Below, piece by piece: positions 17,709 to 26,895 of a DNA stretch of 64,000 nucleotides. The notes beneath the pieces were generated by a model that saw only the letters and a program-made list of their open reading frames with translations, was not told where the DNA came from and did not search any database. The DNA lies in assembly GCF_900119485.1 (NCBI RefSeq), contig NZ_FPJZ01000001.1, forward strand, positions 123,172-187,171, in the 5' to 3' direction. The translations under genes and the position numbers were made by a program. How positions within the stretch are numbered: the stretch's first letter is position 1; every line of letters starts with the position of its first letter. This stretch comes from Thermoactinomyces sp. DSM 45891. Lineage in GTDB: Bacteria > Bacillota > Bacilli > Thermoactinomycetales > Thermoactinomycetaceae.

Positions 17709-18380
17709 TTACAACGGGCCTGAGATGCCCTGACGGCGTATTAAGATAAAGTGAGCAGCTAGTAAACCTAGCAACCCTGCTGGTAAAAAGAACACATGAA
17801 GTGCATAGAATCGAGGAATCGTGGTTGCCCCTACCATATCGCCACCTTGCAAGAACGTAGCAAGATAGCTACCTATAAATGGAACTGATTCTGCGATCTG
17901 TATCCCTACCTTGGTTGCAAAGTAAGCTTTATTATCCCAAGGCAATAGGTATCCGGTAAATCCAAGGCCTAACATCATAAAGAATATTAACACTCCGACG
18001 ATCCAGTTAAATTCACGTGGATTTTTGTAGGAGCCAGTGAAGAATACACGTAACGTATGTAGGAATAGCATTACGATCGCAACACTTGCACCCCAGTGAT
18101 GCATACCACGAACAATCGTCCCCATGGCAACCTCAGTTTGTAGATACTTGACACTTGCGTGGGCGTTAATGATATCCGGAACATAATACATTGCCAGAAA
18201 CATTCCTGAAAGGATTTGAATCATAACAACGAAAAAAGTCAGTCCACCAAAACAATAAATAAATGCGGAGAAATGGTGTGCTGGATTCACATGTTCCGGT
18301 ACTTCATGATCCGCAACATCTCGCCAGATCGGCGTGATATCGAGGCGTTCATCCACCCACTTGTAGACCGCGCGCAACAT
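17709..18380 (-). CDS. qcrB: Menaquinol-cytochrome c reductase cytochrome b subunit
   Basis: A 223-residue cytochrome b6-type subunit with four membrane segments. The paired haem-ligand histidines lie in RGMHHWGA and in LHTLRVF on one side and in ALHVFFLPAGL and AHFILIRRQG on the other. It forms the quinone-reactive core with QcrC. It lies 30 nt after qcrA. Confidence 0.96.
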   Translation of the reverse strand: MLRAVYKWVDERLDITPIWRDVADHEVPEHVNPAHHFSAFIYCFGGLTFFVVMIQILSGMFLAMYYVPDIINAHASVKYLQTEVAMGTIVRGMHHWGASVAIVMLFLHTLRVFFTGSYKNPREFNWIVGVLIFFMMLGLGFTGYLLPWDNKAYFATKVGIQIAESVPFIGSYLATFLQGGDMVGATTIPRFYALHVFFLPAGLLGLLAAHFILIRRQGISGPL

Positions 18381-18410
18381 AAACGCGACACCTCCTCGAT
18401 GATTGAGTAC

Positions 18411-18911
18411 TTAAACTTTCTTGATTGGGCCAATCCATAAATGCCCAGCCTCAATTTTGGTTTCGTATTGATCAAGTGGTTTAGTTGGTGGCGTACCAGG
18501 AACGTTTATTCCATTTTTAAAATAACGACCAAAATGACAAGGGCAGAAGAATTCACCCTTGAATTGGGGGTTACTCTCCCAACCTACAGTACAACCCAAA
18601 TGCTTACAAATAGGGGAAAGCGCTAGGATTTTTCCATCTTCGCCTTTCATAACCCAAGCTGTACGGGGCTCCCCACCTTCTGGAACATACCATCCGTCTT
18701 TTATTGGTACATGAAAACCAACTGCTTGAGGAGTTTCATTAATTGAATCATCCTTCAAGTCTGTTTTGACGAATGCACCCTTTCCTCCCTTTTTCAGCAT
18801 AGGATCTGCTGCAAAACGGATCATAGGGAAAAGCATGCCCATTCCAAGGAAACCAGCCGTCCCACCCAACGTATAAGTTAAAAATTGGCGGCGGGAAACT
18901 TTTTTACTCAC
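18411..18911 (-). CDS. qcrA: Rieske iron-sulfur subunit of menaquinol-cytochrome c reductase
   Basis: A 166-residue protein with an N-terminal Tat-like anchor (SRRQFLTYTLGGTAG) and a Rieske domain whose cluster ligands are CKHLGC and CPCHFG. It takes electrons from menaquinol and hands them to cytochrome c1. The start is GTG, preceded by AAGGAGGT at 10-nt spacing. A good promoter lies about 100 nt upstream. Confidence 0.96.
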   Translation of the reverse strand: MSKKVSRRQFLTYTLGGTAGFLGMGMLFPMIRFAADPMLKKGGKGAFVKTDLKDDSINETPQAVGFHVPIKDGWYVPEGGEPRTAWVMKGEDGKILALSPICKHLGCTVGWESNPQFKGEFFCPCHFGRYFKNGINVPGTPPTKPLDQYETKIEAGHLWIGPIKKV

Positions 18912-19012
18912 GACAAGTCCGACCTCCTTCTACACGGCATGAACCGCCTAAAACACGGGAAACGGAACCTTTTACACATGCTAGGACTTATTCTTTTACT
19001 AGGACATCTCCA

Positions 19013-19041
19013 ATAATAGCGAATGGCATCTGAAAAATCAA
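19013..19041 (-). promoter_or_regulatory. Sigma-A-like promoter of qcrABC
   Basis: On the minus strand TTGATT and TATTAT are separated by exactly 17 nt, about 100 nt upstream of the qcrA start. GTCCTAG occurs twice in the following leader, which may be a regulatory repeat. Confidence 0.6.
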
Positions 19042-19071
19042 GAAAACTCATGTGAGAAACGTAACAAGTTT

Positions 19072-19530
19072 TCAATATGAGTTCTGCCAATTTTGTACAA
19101 TTGCTTCCATTGTCTCTCGCACATGCTTTTCTAGTTCCCATGTATCATCTTCCAATTCACACGACACAACCTTAGTAAACGTGGAAAGCACAGGCGAATC
19201 AGGCTTTTCATCACCCTCCATATGTGCGTGTTTTTCATCTGTCAGCACAACAAGGTGACTAAATCCAGATTTTTGCAGTGATTGAACGGTGTTGTGAATC
19301 ACTGAACGAAATAACTCTGGAGCCATTCCATAATCGACAATGGTAGGTAGTAAAAACACCCTGCCCTGTAAACCTTGTTCCACGCGCTCTGCCACACGCT
19401 CCAACCGATGAAAACTTTGAGGCACCTGTTTCTGTTCGATAAAACAGCTGGCTACAGGTAGGATCAACGTATCTACAAAAGGAGCTACTTGTTGCCACTC
19501 CTTATTATCTACTGTATATAGTTTCATCAT
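19072..19530 (-). CDS. ypiF: DUF2487 protein (YpiF-like)
   Basis: About 152 residues from MMKLYTVDN; a two-codon-longer start is also possible. The family is DUF2487, with no known catalytic motif, no signal peptide and no membrane segment. It sits between ypiB/reoY and qcrA, the same position as B. subtilis ypiF. The function is unknown; linkage to respiration genes is conserved. Confidence 0.8.
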   Translation of the reverse strand: MMKLYTVDNKEWQQVAPFVDTLILPVASCFIEQKQVPQSFHRLERVAERVEQGLQGRVFLLPTIVDYGMAPELFRSVIHNTVQSLQKSGFSHLVVLTDEKHAHMEGDEKPDSPVLSTFTKVVSCELEDDTWELEKHVRETMEAIVQNWQNSY

Positions 19531-19581
19531 GTCCACATCCTTCTTATCTCAAACAAAAAAATACCCAGCTTCTGCTGAGCA

Positions 19582-20133
19582 TTATATCATGTCTTTCTCT
19601 AATTTTCGTAGTTCCGCTGTTAAAGTAGCAAATCTTTCTTCATCTCGATCTTCTAGAGATTGATCAATCTGGACATATAACTCTTTTTTATGAAATTCCT
19701 TCATCGTATGGTCCAGGAACATCTCCGCGAACAGACTTAGTAGCTGATCTTGTGCGAGATCCTGTTTTTCCAAAGGATTTACCTCCAATACAGCAGCAAA
19801 CTCTGGACACGATGCACAATCTTTAAAATACAAACCAATATAAATATCTTCATTTGGAAAAGACTTGATGTCAAAATATGCACTTTCTACGTCTGTACCT
19901 AACCGTTTTTTCTTCTTAAACTGAAAAGATGGCTTCTTGACACATTTCGTGGACATGAGAATCGCTTTAGGTAGATTTTCTACGTAATCAACGAAATGGA
20001 CTCGTTTTAATAGTTGTTCATCTGAGGACAGGTAACTGAGCAGCCAAGCCGCCTCTTTTTTTTGTAACTCATACCGATTCAAAAACCAGTTGATAAACTG
20101 TTTCTTCTCTGAAACGGTAACACTGTTGCTCAT
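19582..20133 (-). CDS. reoY: ReoY-family protein (YpiB, UPF0302)
   Basis: A 183-residue cytoplasmic protein of the UPF0302 family. In Listeria and Bacillus, ReoY helps present MurA (UDP-GlcNAc enolpyruvyl transferase) to ClpCP for degradation, tuning peptidoglycan synthesis. The start is set by AAGGGGGAAGG, just upstream of the ATG at 20133, not the longer frame. It lies beside ypiF as in Bacillus. Confidence 0.85.
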   Translation of the reverse strand: MSNSVTVSEKKQFINWFLNRYELQKKEAAWLLSYLSSDEQLLKRVHFVDYVENLPKAILMSTKCVKKPSFQFKKKKRLGTDVESAYFDIKSFPNEDIYIGLYFKDCASCPEFAAVLEVNPLEKQDLAQDQLLSLFAEMFLDHTMKEFHKKELYVQIDQSLEDRDEERFATLTAELRKLEKDMI

Positions 20134-20249
20134 CTGCCTTCCCCCTTGCATGGATGGGTGAATGAGTCGATCTCTGACAAAGATGTAGCTCTTTGTATCT
20201 ATCCTATTACACCTATAACTATTACATTCGAGTTAAAGAATCCATTTTC

Positions 20250-21365
20250 CTACTTCGGCGACTGAATAAACCCTTCTTCAATTGTTTGTTCACCAAATGC
20301 AGAAATGCCATGCATCCACCTAATTCCATTCGATGTGAGAGTAAAATAAGCTTCTTGATTCTCCTCTCCCCACTTCCCAACCCCCAAGTGAACCAACATC
20401 TCCATGATTTTTTGGAATAGCGATTTCTCTGTTTCATAATAGAACGGCTTTAACCAAGGAGAGACTGCTTGATAAATCGCAGAAACCGATATCCATTTCG
20501 GGTAAGAGAGTAGGCCAATCCATCTTAAAATAATAGGTAATTGAGGAATCGGACGCCGATAGAGACGAATCCAAAATCGATAGAGCTGTTTTCCTTCCTG
20601 TACTTCTAGTTGATTACATCGTTCCAATCCCGCAGAAGTAACGCCCAGATATCCTTGATCTTCTAAGATGTATTTTTCATAGTATGCATAATCATAAAGA
20701 AGTGAGAAGCGATTCGGATATAGATGATACATTCGCCCAAAACCAAATCTTGGCCCACCGCTTTTAATAGGCTCTTCTGGAATCGCAAATGTTTGAAGTA
20801 ACTGCTTAAATTGCTGACGATAAATCGCTTGATCTTGTGTCAATCTCACGATATCTTGCTGTAAATATCGTAAAAAACGTTGTAGGTCATATACCATCTG
20901 ATTTTCTTCGTCACGATAGCAACTGGGAGCATAAGATTGCTGAAAAGGAATATACGACTGAACAAATGCTTGTTGAATCTGCTCTCTGGTATCACTAGGC
21001 ATGTGATAGAGATACTGGGTTTGGTGAGAATAGCCCGGGAACAACCAGCCCTTTTTTAAAGCCTCTACAACAAATGACCTAGGGGTCCCTTCTTCTCCAG
21101 ATAAGGCCGCCCGACCTTTTGCGAGTAGCTCTTCCATCGTATAGGCTGGGCTTGGATCGAGCGTAATTAGCTCAATGAACCGTAACTCAGTCGCAGAGCA
21201 CCCTTCCAGCAAGTTATGGATATAACTTTTTTTATTGATTTGACGTAGTAAGCTACAGATTAACTCATGTTTCGAGTGTTGATCCGTTTGTTCACATCCA
21301 TAGTACCGATGTAATTGTTTCAATTGATCAATTCCTACATAGGTAAGCCATTCTGCTATTCGCAT
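20250..21365 (-). CDS. Hypothetical protein, helicase-N-domain-like helical protein
   Basis: A 371-residue soluble protein from the ATG at 21365. I do not recognise it with certainty. It is rich in aromatic residues and consists of alternating helical and winged-helix-like stretches (for example SKHELICSLLRQIN, ITLDPSPAYTMEELLAKGRAAL), a pattern like XPB/Ssl2 helicase N-terminal regions, but no helicase motif is present. It lies downstream of coaA. A perfect 10-bp inverted repeat covers its ribosome site, so translation may be controlled. Confidence 0.6.
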   Translation of the reverse strand: MRIAEWLTYVGIDQLKQLHRYYGCEQTDQHSKHELICSLLRQINKKSYIHNLLEGCSATELRFIELITLDPSPAYTMEELLAKGRAALSGEEGTPRSFVVEALKKGWLFPGYSHQTQYLYHMPSDTREQIQQAFVQSYIPFQQSYAPSCYRDEENQMVYDLQRFLRYLQQDIVRLTQDQAIYRQQFKQLLQTFAIPEEPIKSGGPRFGFGRMYHLYPNRFSLLYDYAYYEKYILEDQGYLGVTSAGLERCNQLEVQEGKQLYRFWIRLYRRPIPQLPIILRWIGLLSYPKWISVSAIYQAVSPWLKPFYYETEKSLFQKIMEMLVHLGVGKWGEENQEAYFTLTSNGIRWMHGISAFGEQTIEEGFIQSPK

Positions 21366-21432
21366 CTCACTACGACACCCTTTCATCTCTATTAATGCTA
21401 GTTTGGACGAAAGGGTGTTAAGTTAGTCATAT

Positions 21433-22365
21433 TCAAATCCGTAATTTCCTCTGTACATATATATCGGAAACGGAGTGATCACCATTTTTATGTAGAATCA
21501 CATCGGCTCGTTCGCGTGAAGGTAAGATATAGTTATGTAGATTTACATGGTTAATCTCATTCCATACATTCGTTGCCCGGTTTAATAGCTCCTCTTCGCT
21601 TAGTAAAGTAAATTGATGATAATAGGAGTATGGGTTTGTTTTCGCTTCCTTCCAAAGCCTTTTGACTCGATCTAGATACCAATTGATCTGATTCTCTTCT
21701 TCTGCATCTACATAGATTGAAATGTCTATAAAATCTGCGGCAATCCATGAAGTTCGCTTCAGAAAATCTAACTGGACCGGAACCACTTGTAACACATTTA
21801 ACCCTTCTACAATCACCATTTTCGGTCGTGTGAATGTAAGGGTTTCATCTGGCAATATATCATACGTATCATGTGAGTAAATCGGGACCTGAAAGTTCGA
21901 AAAGCCAGACTTACATTTATAGAGAAGGCGGACGAATCCTTCCATATCATAACTCTCAGGAAAGCCTTTTCGATGTAACATATTTTTCTCAGTCATGATT
22001 TTCATCGGGTATAAAAAGCTATCTGTTGATACAACTGCCACAGAGCCGTCACCCAGCGAATCTTCGAATAACGTGTGAAAAATCTGAGCAATCGTACTCT
22101 TTCCACCTGCGACACTGCCTGCAACTCCAATAACGAGTGGAATATTAGCAGTACGCGGAGCTTGTTGTAAATGACGATATAGCTCCACAAAGCGGGAAGC
22201 GATCGGGAGATATACTTGACGAATTTCTTGTTCAGAGATTTTTAGTTTATCAATCAATTTCACATACGCTTCTGGCGATAGTGAAAAAGGAGTTGCCTGC
22301 TGGCGCCCATTCCACTCATCTCGCTGATAGCGGACATGGAGGGTTAAGTCAACCTCTTGGCTCAT
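21433..22365 (-). CDS. coaA: Pantothenate kinase, type I
   Basis: Phosphorylates pantothenate, the first and regulated step of CoA synthesis. It is 310 residues, with the P-loop GVAGSVAGGKSTIAQ near residue 78. Motifs around STDSFLYP and VIVEGLNVLQ match the E. coli CoaA-type enzyme (PRK-like fold). The start at 22365 is chosen because AGAGGAG precedes it by 7 nt; a longer in-frame start has none. The organism makes pantothenate itself (panBCD, same window). Confidence 0.95.
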   Translation of the reverse strand: MSQEVDLTLHVRYQRDEWNGRQQATPFSLSPEAYVKLIDKLKISEQEIRQVYLPIASRFVELYRHLQQAPRTANIPLVIGVAGSVAGGKSTIAQIFHTLFEDSLGDGSVAVVSTDSFLYPMKIMTEKNMLHRKGFPESYDMEGFVRLLYKCKSGFSNFQVPIYSHDTYDILPDETLTFTRPKMVIVEGLNVLQVVPVQLDFLKRTSWIAADFIDISIYVDAEEENQINWYLDRVKRLWKEAKTNPYSYYHQFTLLSEEELLNRATNVWNEINHVNLHNYILPSRERADVILHKNGDHSVSDIYVQRKLRI

Positions 22366-22453
22366 GTTCATTCTCCTCTTTAGAGATCTTTGTCCATTGT
22401 GACAAAAAAAAGCGAGAATGACAATCTTTTTACTCAATACTTGATAAATCTAA

Positions 22454-22948
22454 TTATTTCTGAACGAATACTTTATGTTTAGAAACGAGTTTTCCTCCCT
22501 GTTCATCCTTTTCTTTTATCTTCATCCATCTACCAAACAAGAATGCTACACAAGAGATAATCAATATAGAGAACGGTGAATCCCACTCTCGCAAGCCAAA
22601 AAGCACAAATAGCTCACCTACTAGATATGTCCAATCCGCCTGCATTTGCTGGGACCATGTCCATGGTAGAACAAAAAAAGGCAAATGATAGAAACAAAAT
22701 AAGGTGCTCGATACCTTCCAGTTAAGGTGATAGCTCCACTTAGCAGTAGAACCTAGACCCATGTAAGCGAATAAAGTAATCACTCCAACCATGAGCAAAG
22801 TCCATTCATGAAGAAGCTCTGTCATATCACTAATAGGGAACCAAATAGAGATAAAAAAAGGAAATACCCATGTTTTCAAAATGAAAATACAGATTAAAAC
22901 AAAGAAAAATTCCAATGAAAAATGCCAGATCCGCCCGCCCATAGACAA
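22454..22948 (-). CDS. Hypothetical membrane protein
   Basis: 164 residues with about four hydrophobic segments (starting FSLEFFFVLICIFILKTWVF) and a charged C terminus (MKIKEKDEQGGK). No family is recognised. It lies between the hisC terminator and coaA and may be cotranscribed with coaA (gap of 88 nt). Confidence 0.65.
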   Translation of the reverse strand: MSMGGRIWHFSLEFFFVLICIFILKTWVFPFFISIWFPISDMTELLHEWTLLMVGVITLFAYMGLGSTAKWSYHLNWKVSSTLFCFYHLPFFVLPWTWSQQMQADWTYLVGELFVLFGLREWDSPFSILIISCVAFLFGRWMKIKEKDEQGGKLVSKHKVFVQK

Positions 22949-22979
22949 CCCTCCTCATCCCACATTATGTGGACAAACC

Positions 22980-23004
22980 AAAAAAAAGAACCGTTACTCG
23001 GTTC
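22980..23004 (-). terminator. Terminator downstream of hisC
   Basis: A short perfect hairpin GAACCG / CGGTTC with a 5-nt loop, followed on the minus strand by eight T residues. It lies 87 nt after the hisC stop. Confidence 0.7.
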
Positions 23005-23090
23005 TAACATGGCAATATAGGATAGGAGTGGAGAGAAACCATACTGTACACTAAATATAACCCACTTATTATCTGAAATGCAAGTAATTT

Positions 23091-24188
23091 CTAATATTTA
23101 TACTCTTCTAAGAAAGCCTCAAGTTCTTTCAAAAAAATCTCATTTTCCTCTTTACTACCAATGGTAACACGCAGGAATGTCGGAAATCCGAGCCCTTCTC
23201 CAGAACGGGTTATCACTCCACGATGAAGTAAGAACTGAAAGACATCATTGGCTGGAAAACCTGTATCAAATAAGATGAAATTTCCGTGAGAGGGATAGTG
23301 AAATAAGCCTAATCGGTCCAAGCACTCCGTAATTTGTTTACGTCCGCTCTCATTTTGATTGCGGCAATAAAAAACAAATGTTTGATCTTCCACGGCACTA
23401 CTGGCTGCTAATTGAGCCAAACGATTTACATTAAAAGGCTCCCGTACCCGGTTTAACTCTGTTACCACTTCTGGATGCGCAACTCCAAATCCAACCCGTA
23501 GCGCCGCCAAGCCATAAATTTTAGAGAAGGTTCGTAGAACAATAATATTTGGATTGTAATCAAGTAAAGACAAGGAATCTGGATAACTGGAATCGGTTAC
23601 ATATTCCGCATATGCCTCATCCAGCACGGTTAAGACGTGATCTGGAACTTGGTCTAAGAATGATTCGAGTTCTGTGCGACTGACTATCGTGCCCGTAGGG
23701 TTATTCGGATTACAGATCCAGACCACTCTTGTTTTTTCCGTGATCGCTAAGAGCATTCCTTCAAGGTCATGGATACCTTCTTTCAAAGGGACTCGAATTG
23801 GCGTAGCTCCTTCTACTTTGGTTACTGTTTCATAACGGGGGAAGGTAAGATCCGCCATCACCGCCTCTGTATCCCGTTCTAGATATGTACGAGCAATCAT
23901 TTGAACAATCTCATCTGACCCATTTCCAAAGATGAGACGTCGTGCATCTACTTCGAGGTGCTCAGCTACTTTTTCACGTAAAGTGGGAGCGGATCCTTCG
24001 GGGTAAAGTTGAAGAGAGTCCTTTCCTTGCTCGATTGCTTTCCAAACTGCCTTTGATGATCCAAATGGATTTTCATTACTAGCTAGTTTGATAATGCGCT
24101 CTAGACCAAGTTCTCGTCTTACTTCTTCTAGGGGTTTTCCTGGTTGATAGACAGGTAAGCCATGAATGGATTTTTTTGATTTGATCAT
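23091..24188 (-). CDS. hisC: Histidinol-phosphate aminotransferase
   Basis: A 365-residue PLP fold-type I aminotransferase acting in histidine synthesis and, in Bacillales, also in tyrosine and phenylalanine synthesis. The substrate loop SNENPFGSS is near residue 38, NPNNPTG near residue 160, the PLP lysine is in RTFSKIYGL near residue 222, and RVGFG follows. It lies after aroB as in the Bacillus aro-trp-his region, but the trp genes that normally intervene are missing here and a 400-nt spacer with a structured element takes their place. Confidence 0.93.
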   Translation of the reverse strand: MIKSKKSIHGLPVYQPGKPLEEVRRELGLERIIKLASNENPFGSSKAVWKAIEQGKDSLQLYPEGSAPTLREKVAEHLEVDARRLIFGNGSDEIVQMIARTYLERDTEAVMADLTFPRYETVTKVEGATPIRVPLKEGIHDLEGMLLAITEKTRVVWICNPNNPTGTIVSRTELESFLDQVPDHVLTVLDEAYAEYVTDSSYPDSLSLLDYNPNIIVLRTFSKIYGLAALRVGFGVAHPEVVTELNRVREPFNVNRLAQLAASSAVEDQTFVFYCRNQNESGRKQITECLDRLGLFHYPSHGNFILFDTGFPANDVFQFLLHRGVITRSGEGLGFPTFLRVTIGSKEENEIFLKELEAFLEEYKY

Positions 24189-24301
24189 AGATGTATTCCT
24201 CCCTTTCTTTATATTTTACAATAGTTGAAGGCGGAAAGGTCTAAATTTTCGTAGAAGTGAGCAATGGATGGAGTATTACTGAATGAAGTTTGTTCAGGAG
24301 C
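24189..24301. other. Spacer upstream of hisC
   Basis: Contains the hisC ribosome site (AAGGGAGG at the gene edge) and no gene. No strong promoter was recognised. Confidence 0.4.
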
Positions 24302-24486
24302 ATGTATCTAGCCACAGCTCAAATAGTGAGCCTGCGAGGATGTGGAAAAGCAAGTCCGCTTCATCCTTCGAAGCAAGGGCAAGTGGCAAAAACTCGCAAA
24401 AACAGCTCAAACATTTGCCTCAAAACGCCCCTGCTTCAAAGGACTACGCTAAGTAGACTCACTAACATCGCAGTAGCTAGATACAT
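24302..24486. repeat. 185-nt structured element with 11-bp terminal inverted repeats
   Basis: The ends ATGTATCTAGC (24302-24312) and GCTAGATACAT (24476-24486) are exact inverted repeats. Inside, further nested pairs can be traced: AGTGAGCC/GACTCACT; CCTTCGAAGCAAGGGC against GCCCCTGCTTCAAAGG with two mismatches; GGCAAA/TTTGCC; and a local AGGATG...CATCCT hairpin. The fold is consistent on either strand. It lies between aroB and hisC. Candidates are a miniature inverted-repeat transposable element or a structured RNA; the sequence alone does not decide. No flanking target duplication is evident. Confidence 0.6.
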
Positions 24487-24595
24487 TGCCCCTATTCCAA
24501 TCTCATTTACTGGTTTATCAACAGGCCTATCAAAGATTTTAGAGTCCCCGATTGTTTTTAGTTAGTACTAATTACCGTAGGCTTTAGCTTTAGCA

Positions 24596-25690
24596 TCAGC
24601 AAGCCCCTATCTTACGCAGTGCTTGGCGGATTAGGCCCTCTGGGACGTGCTCTGTAATTCGAGTTTGTCCGCACGTGGGTGATAGGACGAAGGTGAAGCC
24701 AGTAGAAGTGTGCTTCTTGTCTCGGCGTAGATAGTCCATTAGCTCATCTTCTGGTAAAGGTGTGTGTAGCTTTGTAGGTAGGCAGAAGTGAGTTAGTAGC
24801 TCCTCAGTCATCTGGGTTAATCCTTGGTTGGAGGAGTGGAGTTGCTCGCTCATCCACGCTGATCCGACCATGCCGATCGAGATAGCTTCTCCGTGGGTGT
24901 AGGTGCTGTAGGAAGTGGTTCCTTCGATGGCATGACCGATGGTATGCCCGTAGTTTAAAATGGCACGGATTCCTTGTTCCGTTTCGTCTTGGCTGACGAC
25001 GGCTACTTTGACCGCACATGCTCTTTCGATGGCTTCGATGAGATAGTTAGGATTTCTCTGTAAAAGCTCTTCTTTGCTTTTGAATAACCAGTCGACGAAA
25101 GATGGATCCCAGATTAATCCGTGTTTAATCACTTCAGCAAACCCTGATTGAAGCTCTCGTGTTGATAATGTTTGTAGGGTGTCTACATCGTAGATAACAC
25201 CTTGAGGCTGATAGAAGGCGCCCATGATATTTTTACCTAACGTGTGATTAATAGCTACCTTCCCACCTACACTACTGTCGTGTGCCAGAAGAGTTGTGGG
25301 CAATTGAAAGAAACGAATTCCACGCATGTATGTAGCCGCTACAAATCCAGCTAAATCCCCGATTACTCCCCCACCTAATGCTAGGATGACACTTTTTCGA
25401 TTGCACCCTGCCTCTATCAACTTCCCCATCAACGATTCATAGATTGCTATACATTTTGATTGTTCACCATGGGGGACAACCGCAAATTCGAGCGAGAAGC
25501 CAGCTTCAGAGAGACTTCTTCGAACTGGCTCCAAATAGTGAATAGCCACCAGATCGTCTGTGATGAGAAATAAGCGATCTTGTTTTTGAACACCATGCGT
25601 TTCTAATAGATCAGGCAACTTCGCTAGTAATCCTGAACCAATTAAGATTGAGTAGGACTGCTTAGGTAACGAGATCTCTAGTTTTCTCAT
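24596..25690 (-). CDS. aroB: 3-dehydroquinate synthase
   Basis: Second step of the shikimate pathway: DAHP to 3-dehydroquinate, NAD- and metal-dependent. It is 364 residues. The NAD-binding GGGVIGDLAGFVAAT is near residue 103, and metal ligands lie in the HGEAISIGM and NYGHTIGHAIE regions. It follows aroC by 15 nt; together they supply the chorismate used for aromatic amino acids and, through mqnA in this window, for menaquinone. Confidence 0.96.
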   Translation of the reverse strand: MRKLEISLPKQSYSILIGSGLLAKLPDLLETHGVQKQDRLFLITDDLVAIHYLEPVRRSLSEAGFSLEFAVVPHGEQSKCIAIYESLMGKLIEAGCNRKSVILALGGGVIGDLAGFVAATYMRGIRFFQLPTTLLAHDSSVGGKVAINHTLGKNIMGAFYQPQGVIYDVDTLQTLSTRELQSGFAEVIKHGLIWDPSFVDWLFKSKEELLQRNPNYLIEAIERACAVKVAVVSQDETEQGIRAILNYGHTIGHAIEGTTSYSTYTHGEAISIGMVGSAWMSEQLHSSNQGLTQMTEELLTHFCLPTKLHTPLPEDELMDYLRRDKKHTSTGFTFVLSPTCGQTRITEHVPEGLIRQALRKIGAC

Positions 25691-25705
25691 GTACTCACAC
25701 TCCCA

Positions 25706-26869
25706 TCAAAAGTGTCTCGTATGCTCTCGGTAGCGTAGGACTTGCTCAATTAATTCCTCCGCTGTATCAGCAGGGAATTTTTCAAGTAGGGCTTGAGCCA
25801 CTTCCCAAGCGACTACTGCTTCTGCTACCACACTAGCCGCTGGAACTGCACAAGAGTCTGATCTCTCAATACTTGCAGCAAATGGCTCCTTTGTATCGAT
25901 ATCCACACTCATGAGCGGCTTGTACAAAGTAGGAATCGGCTTCATCACACCACGGACGATCATCTCTTCACCGGTCGTCATACCACCCTCGAAACCACCT
26001 AGACGATTGGTAGCACGGGTAAATCCACGCTCCTTCGACCAGATAATCTCGTCATGAACTTGTGAGCCACGCAAATGAGCCGCCTCAAAGCCAATTCCAA
26101 ACTCGACTCCTTTAAACGCATTGATGCTCACGATCGCTTGCGCAATTTTCGCATCTAGCTTTCGGTCCCATTGAGTATGGCTTCCGAGGCCGATCGGCAT
26201 CCCCTCTACAATTACTTCCACGATACCACCAATCGAATCCCCTTCTGCCTTCGCATCATCAATCTCTTTCATCATAGCCTGTTCTGCTTCTGGATCTAAG
26301 CAACGTACAGGTGATGCTTCTGTTCGAGCTATGAACTCAGCCAGAGGAACATGAAGAACTCGTCCTGCCTTCACTCCACCAATCTGTAGTACATGCCCTG
26401 CAATCTCGATTCCACATAACGTTAGAATCTGCCGTGCAAAAGCTCCAGCCGCCACTCTAGCCGCCGTCTCTCTCGCACTCGAACGCTCTAAGACATCTCT
26501 CAAATCCCGATGGTCATATTTTATCGCTCCATTTAAATCCGCATGTCCCGGGCGTGGACGCGTTAATTTTCTCTTATCTGCTTCTTCCTGCATCGGAAAC
26601 GGATTCATCACCTTTTGCCAATGCGTATAATCCTTATTTTCGATCACTAACGCAATCGGTGCCCCGGTCGTCTTACCAAAACGGACGCCACTCATGATTT
26701 GGACTTCATCTCGCTCAATCTGCATCCGTCGGCCACGACCATGTCCTTTTTGCCTACGATGCAACTGATGGTCAATCTCCTCTTTCGAAAAAGGAACTTG
26801 ACTCGGCACACCATCTATAATCAATGTAAGTTGTGGACCATGTGATTCTCCTGCTGTTAGGTATCTCAT
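25706..26869 (-). CDS. aroC: Chorismate synthase
   Basis: Makes chorismate from EPSP using reduced FMN. It is 387 residues. The signatures GESHGPQL (residues 7-14), RPGHADLNGAIKYDHRDLRDVLERSSARETA (cited by its ends RPGHAD and SARETA, about 109-135) and the FMN-site region RSDSCAVPAASVVAEA near residue 340 are present. It is named aroF in B. subtilis. It lies 26 nt after the holB-like gene. Confidence 0.96.
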   Translation of the reverse strand: MRYLTAGESHGPQLTLIIDGVPSQVPFSKEEIDHQLHRRQKGHGRGRRMQIERDEVQIMSGVRFGKTTGAPIALVIENKDYTHWQKVMNPFPMQEEADKRKLTRPRPGHADLNGAIKYDHRDLRDVLERSSARETAARVAAGAFARQILTLCGIEIAGHVLQIGGVKAGRVLHVPLAEFIARTEASPVRCLDPEAEQAMMKEIDDAKAEGDSIGGIVEVIVEGMPIGLGSHTQWDRKLDAKIAQAIVSINAFKGVEFGIGFEAAHLRGSQVHDEIIWSKERGFTRATNRLGGFEGGMTTGEEMIVRGVMKPIPTLYKPLMSVDIDTKEPFAASIERSDSCAVPAASVVAEAVVAWEVAQALLEKFPADTAEELIEQVLRYREHTRHF

Positions 26870-26895
26870 CTATGTTCATATCCTCTCAAAACGGC

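Noticed and set aside
24290..24565. Open frame of 91 codons on the plus strand between aroB and hisC
   Set aside because: It runs through the nested inverted repeats, has no ribosome site, and its composition follows the stem sequences.
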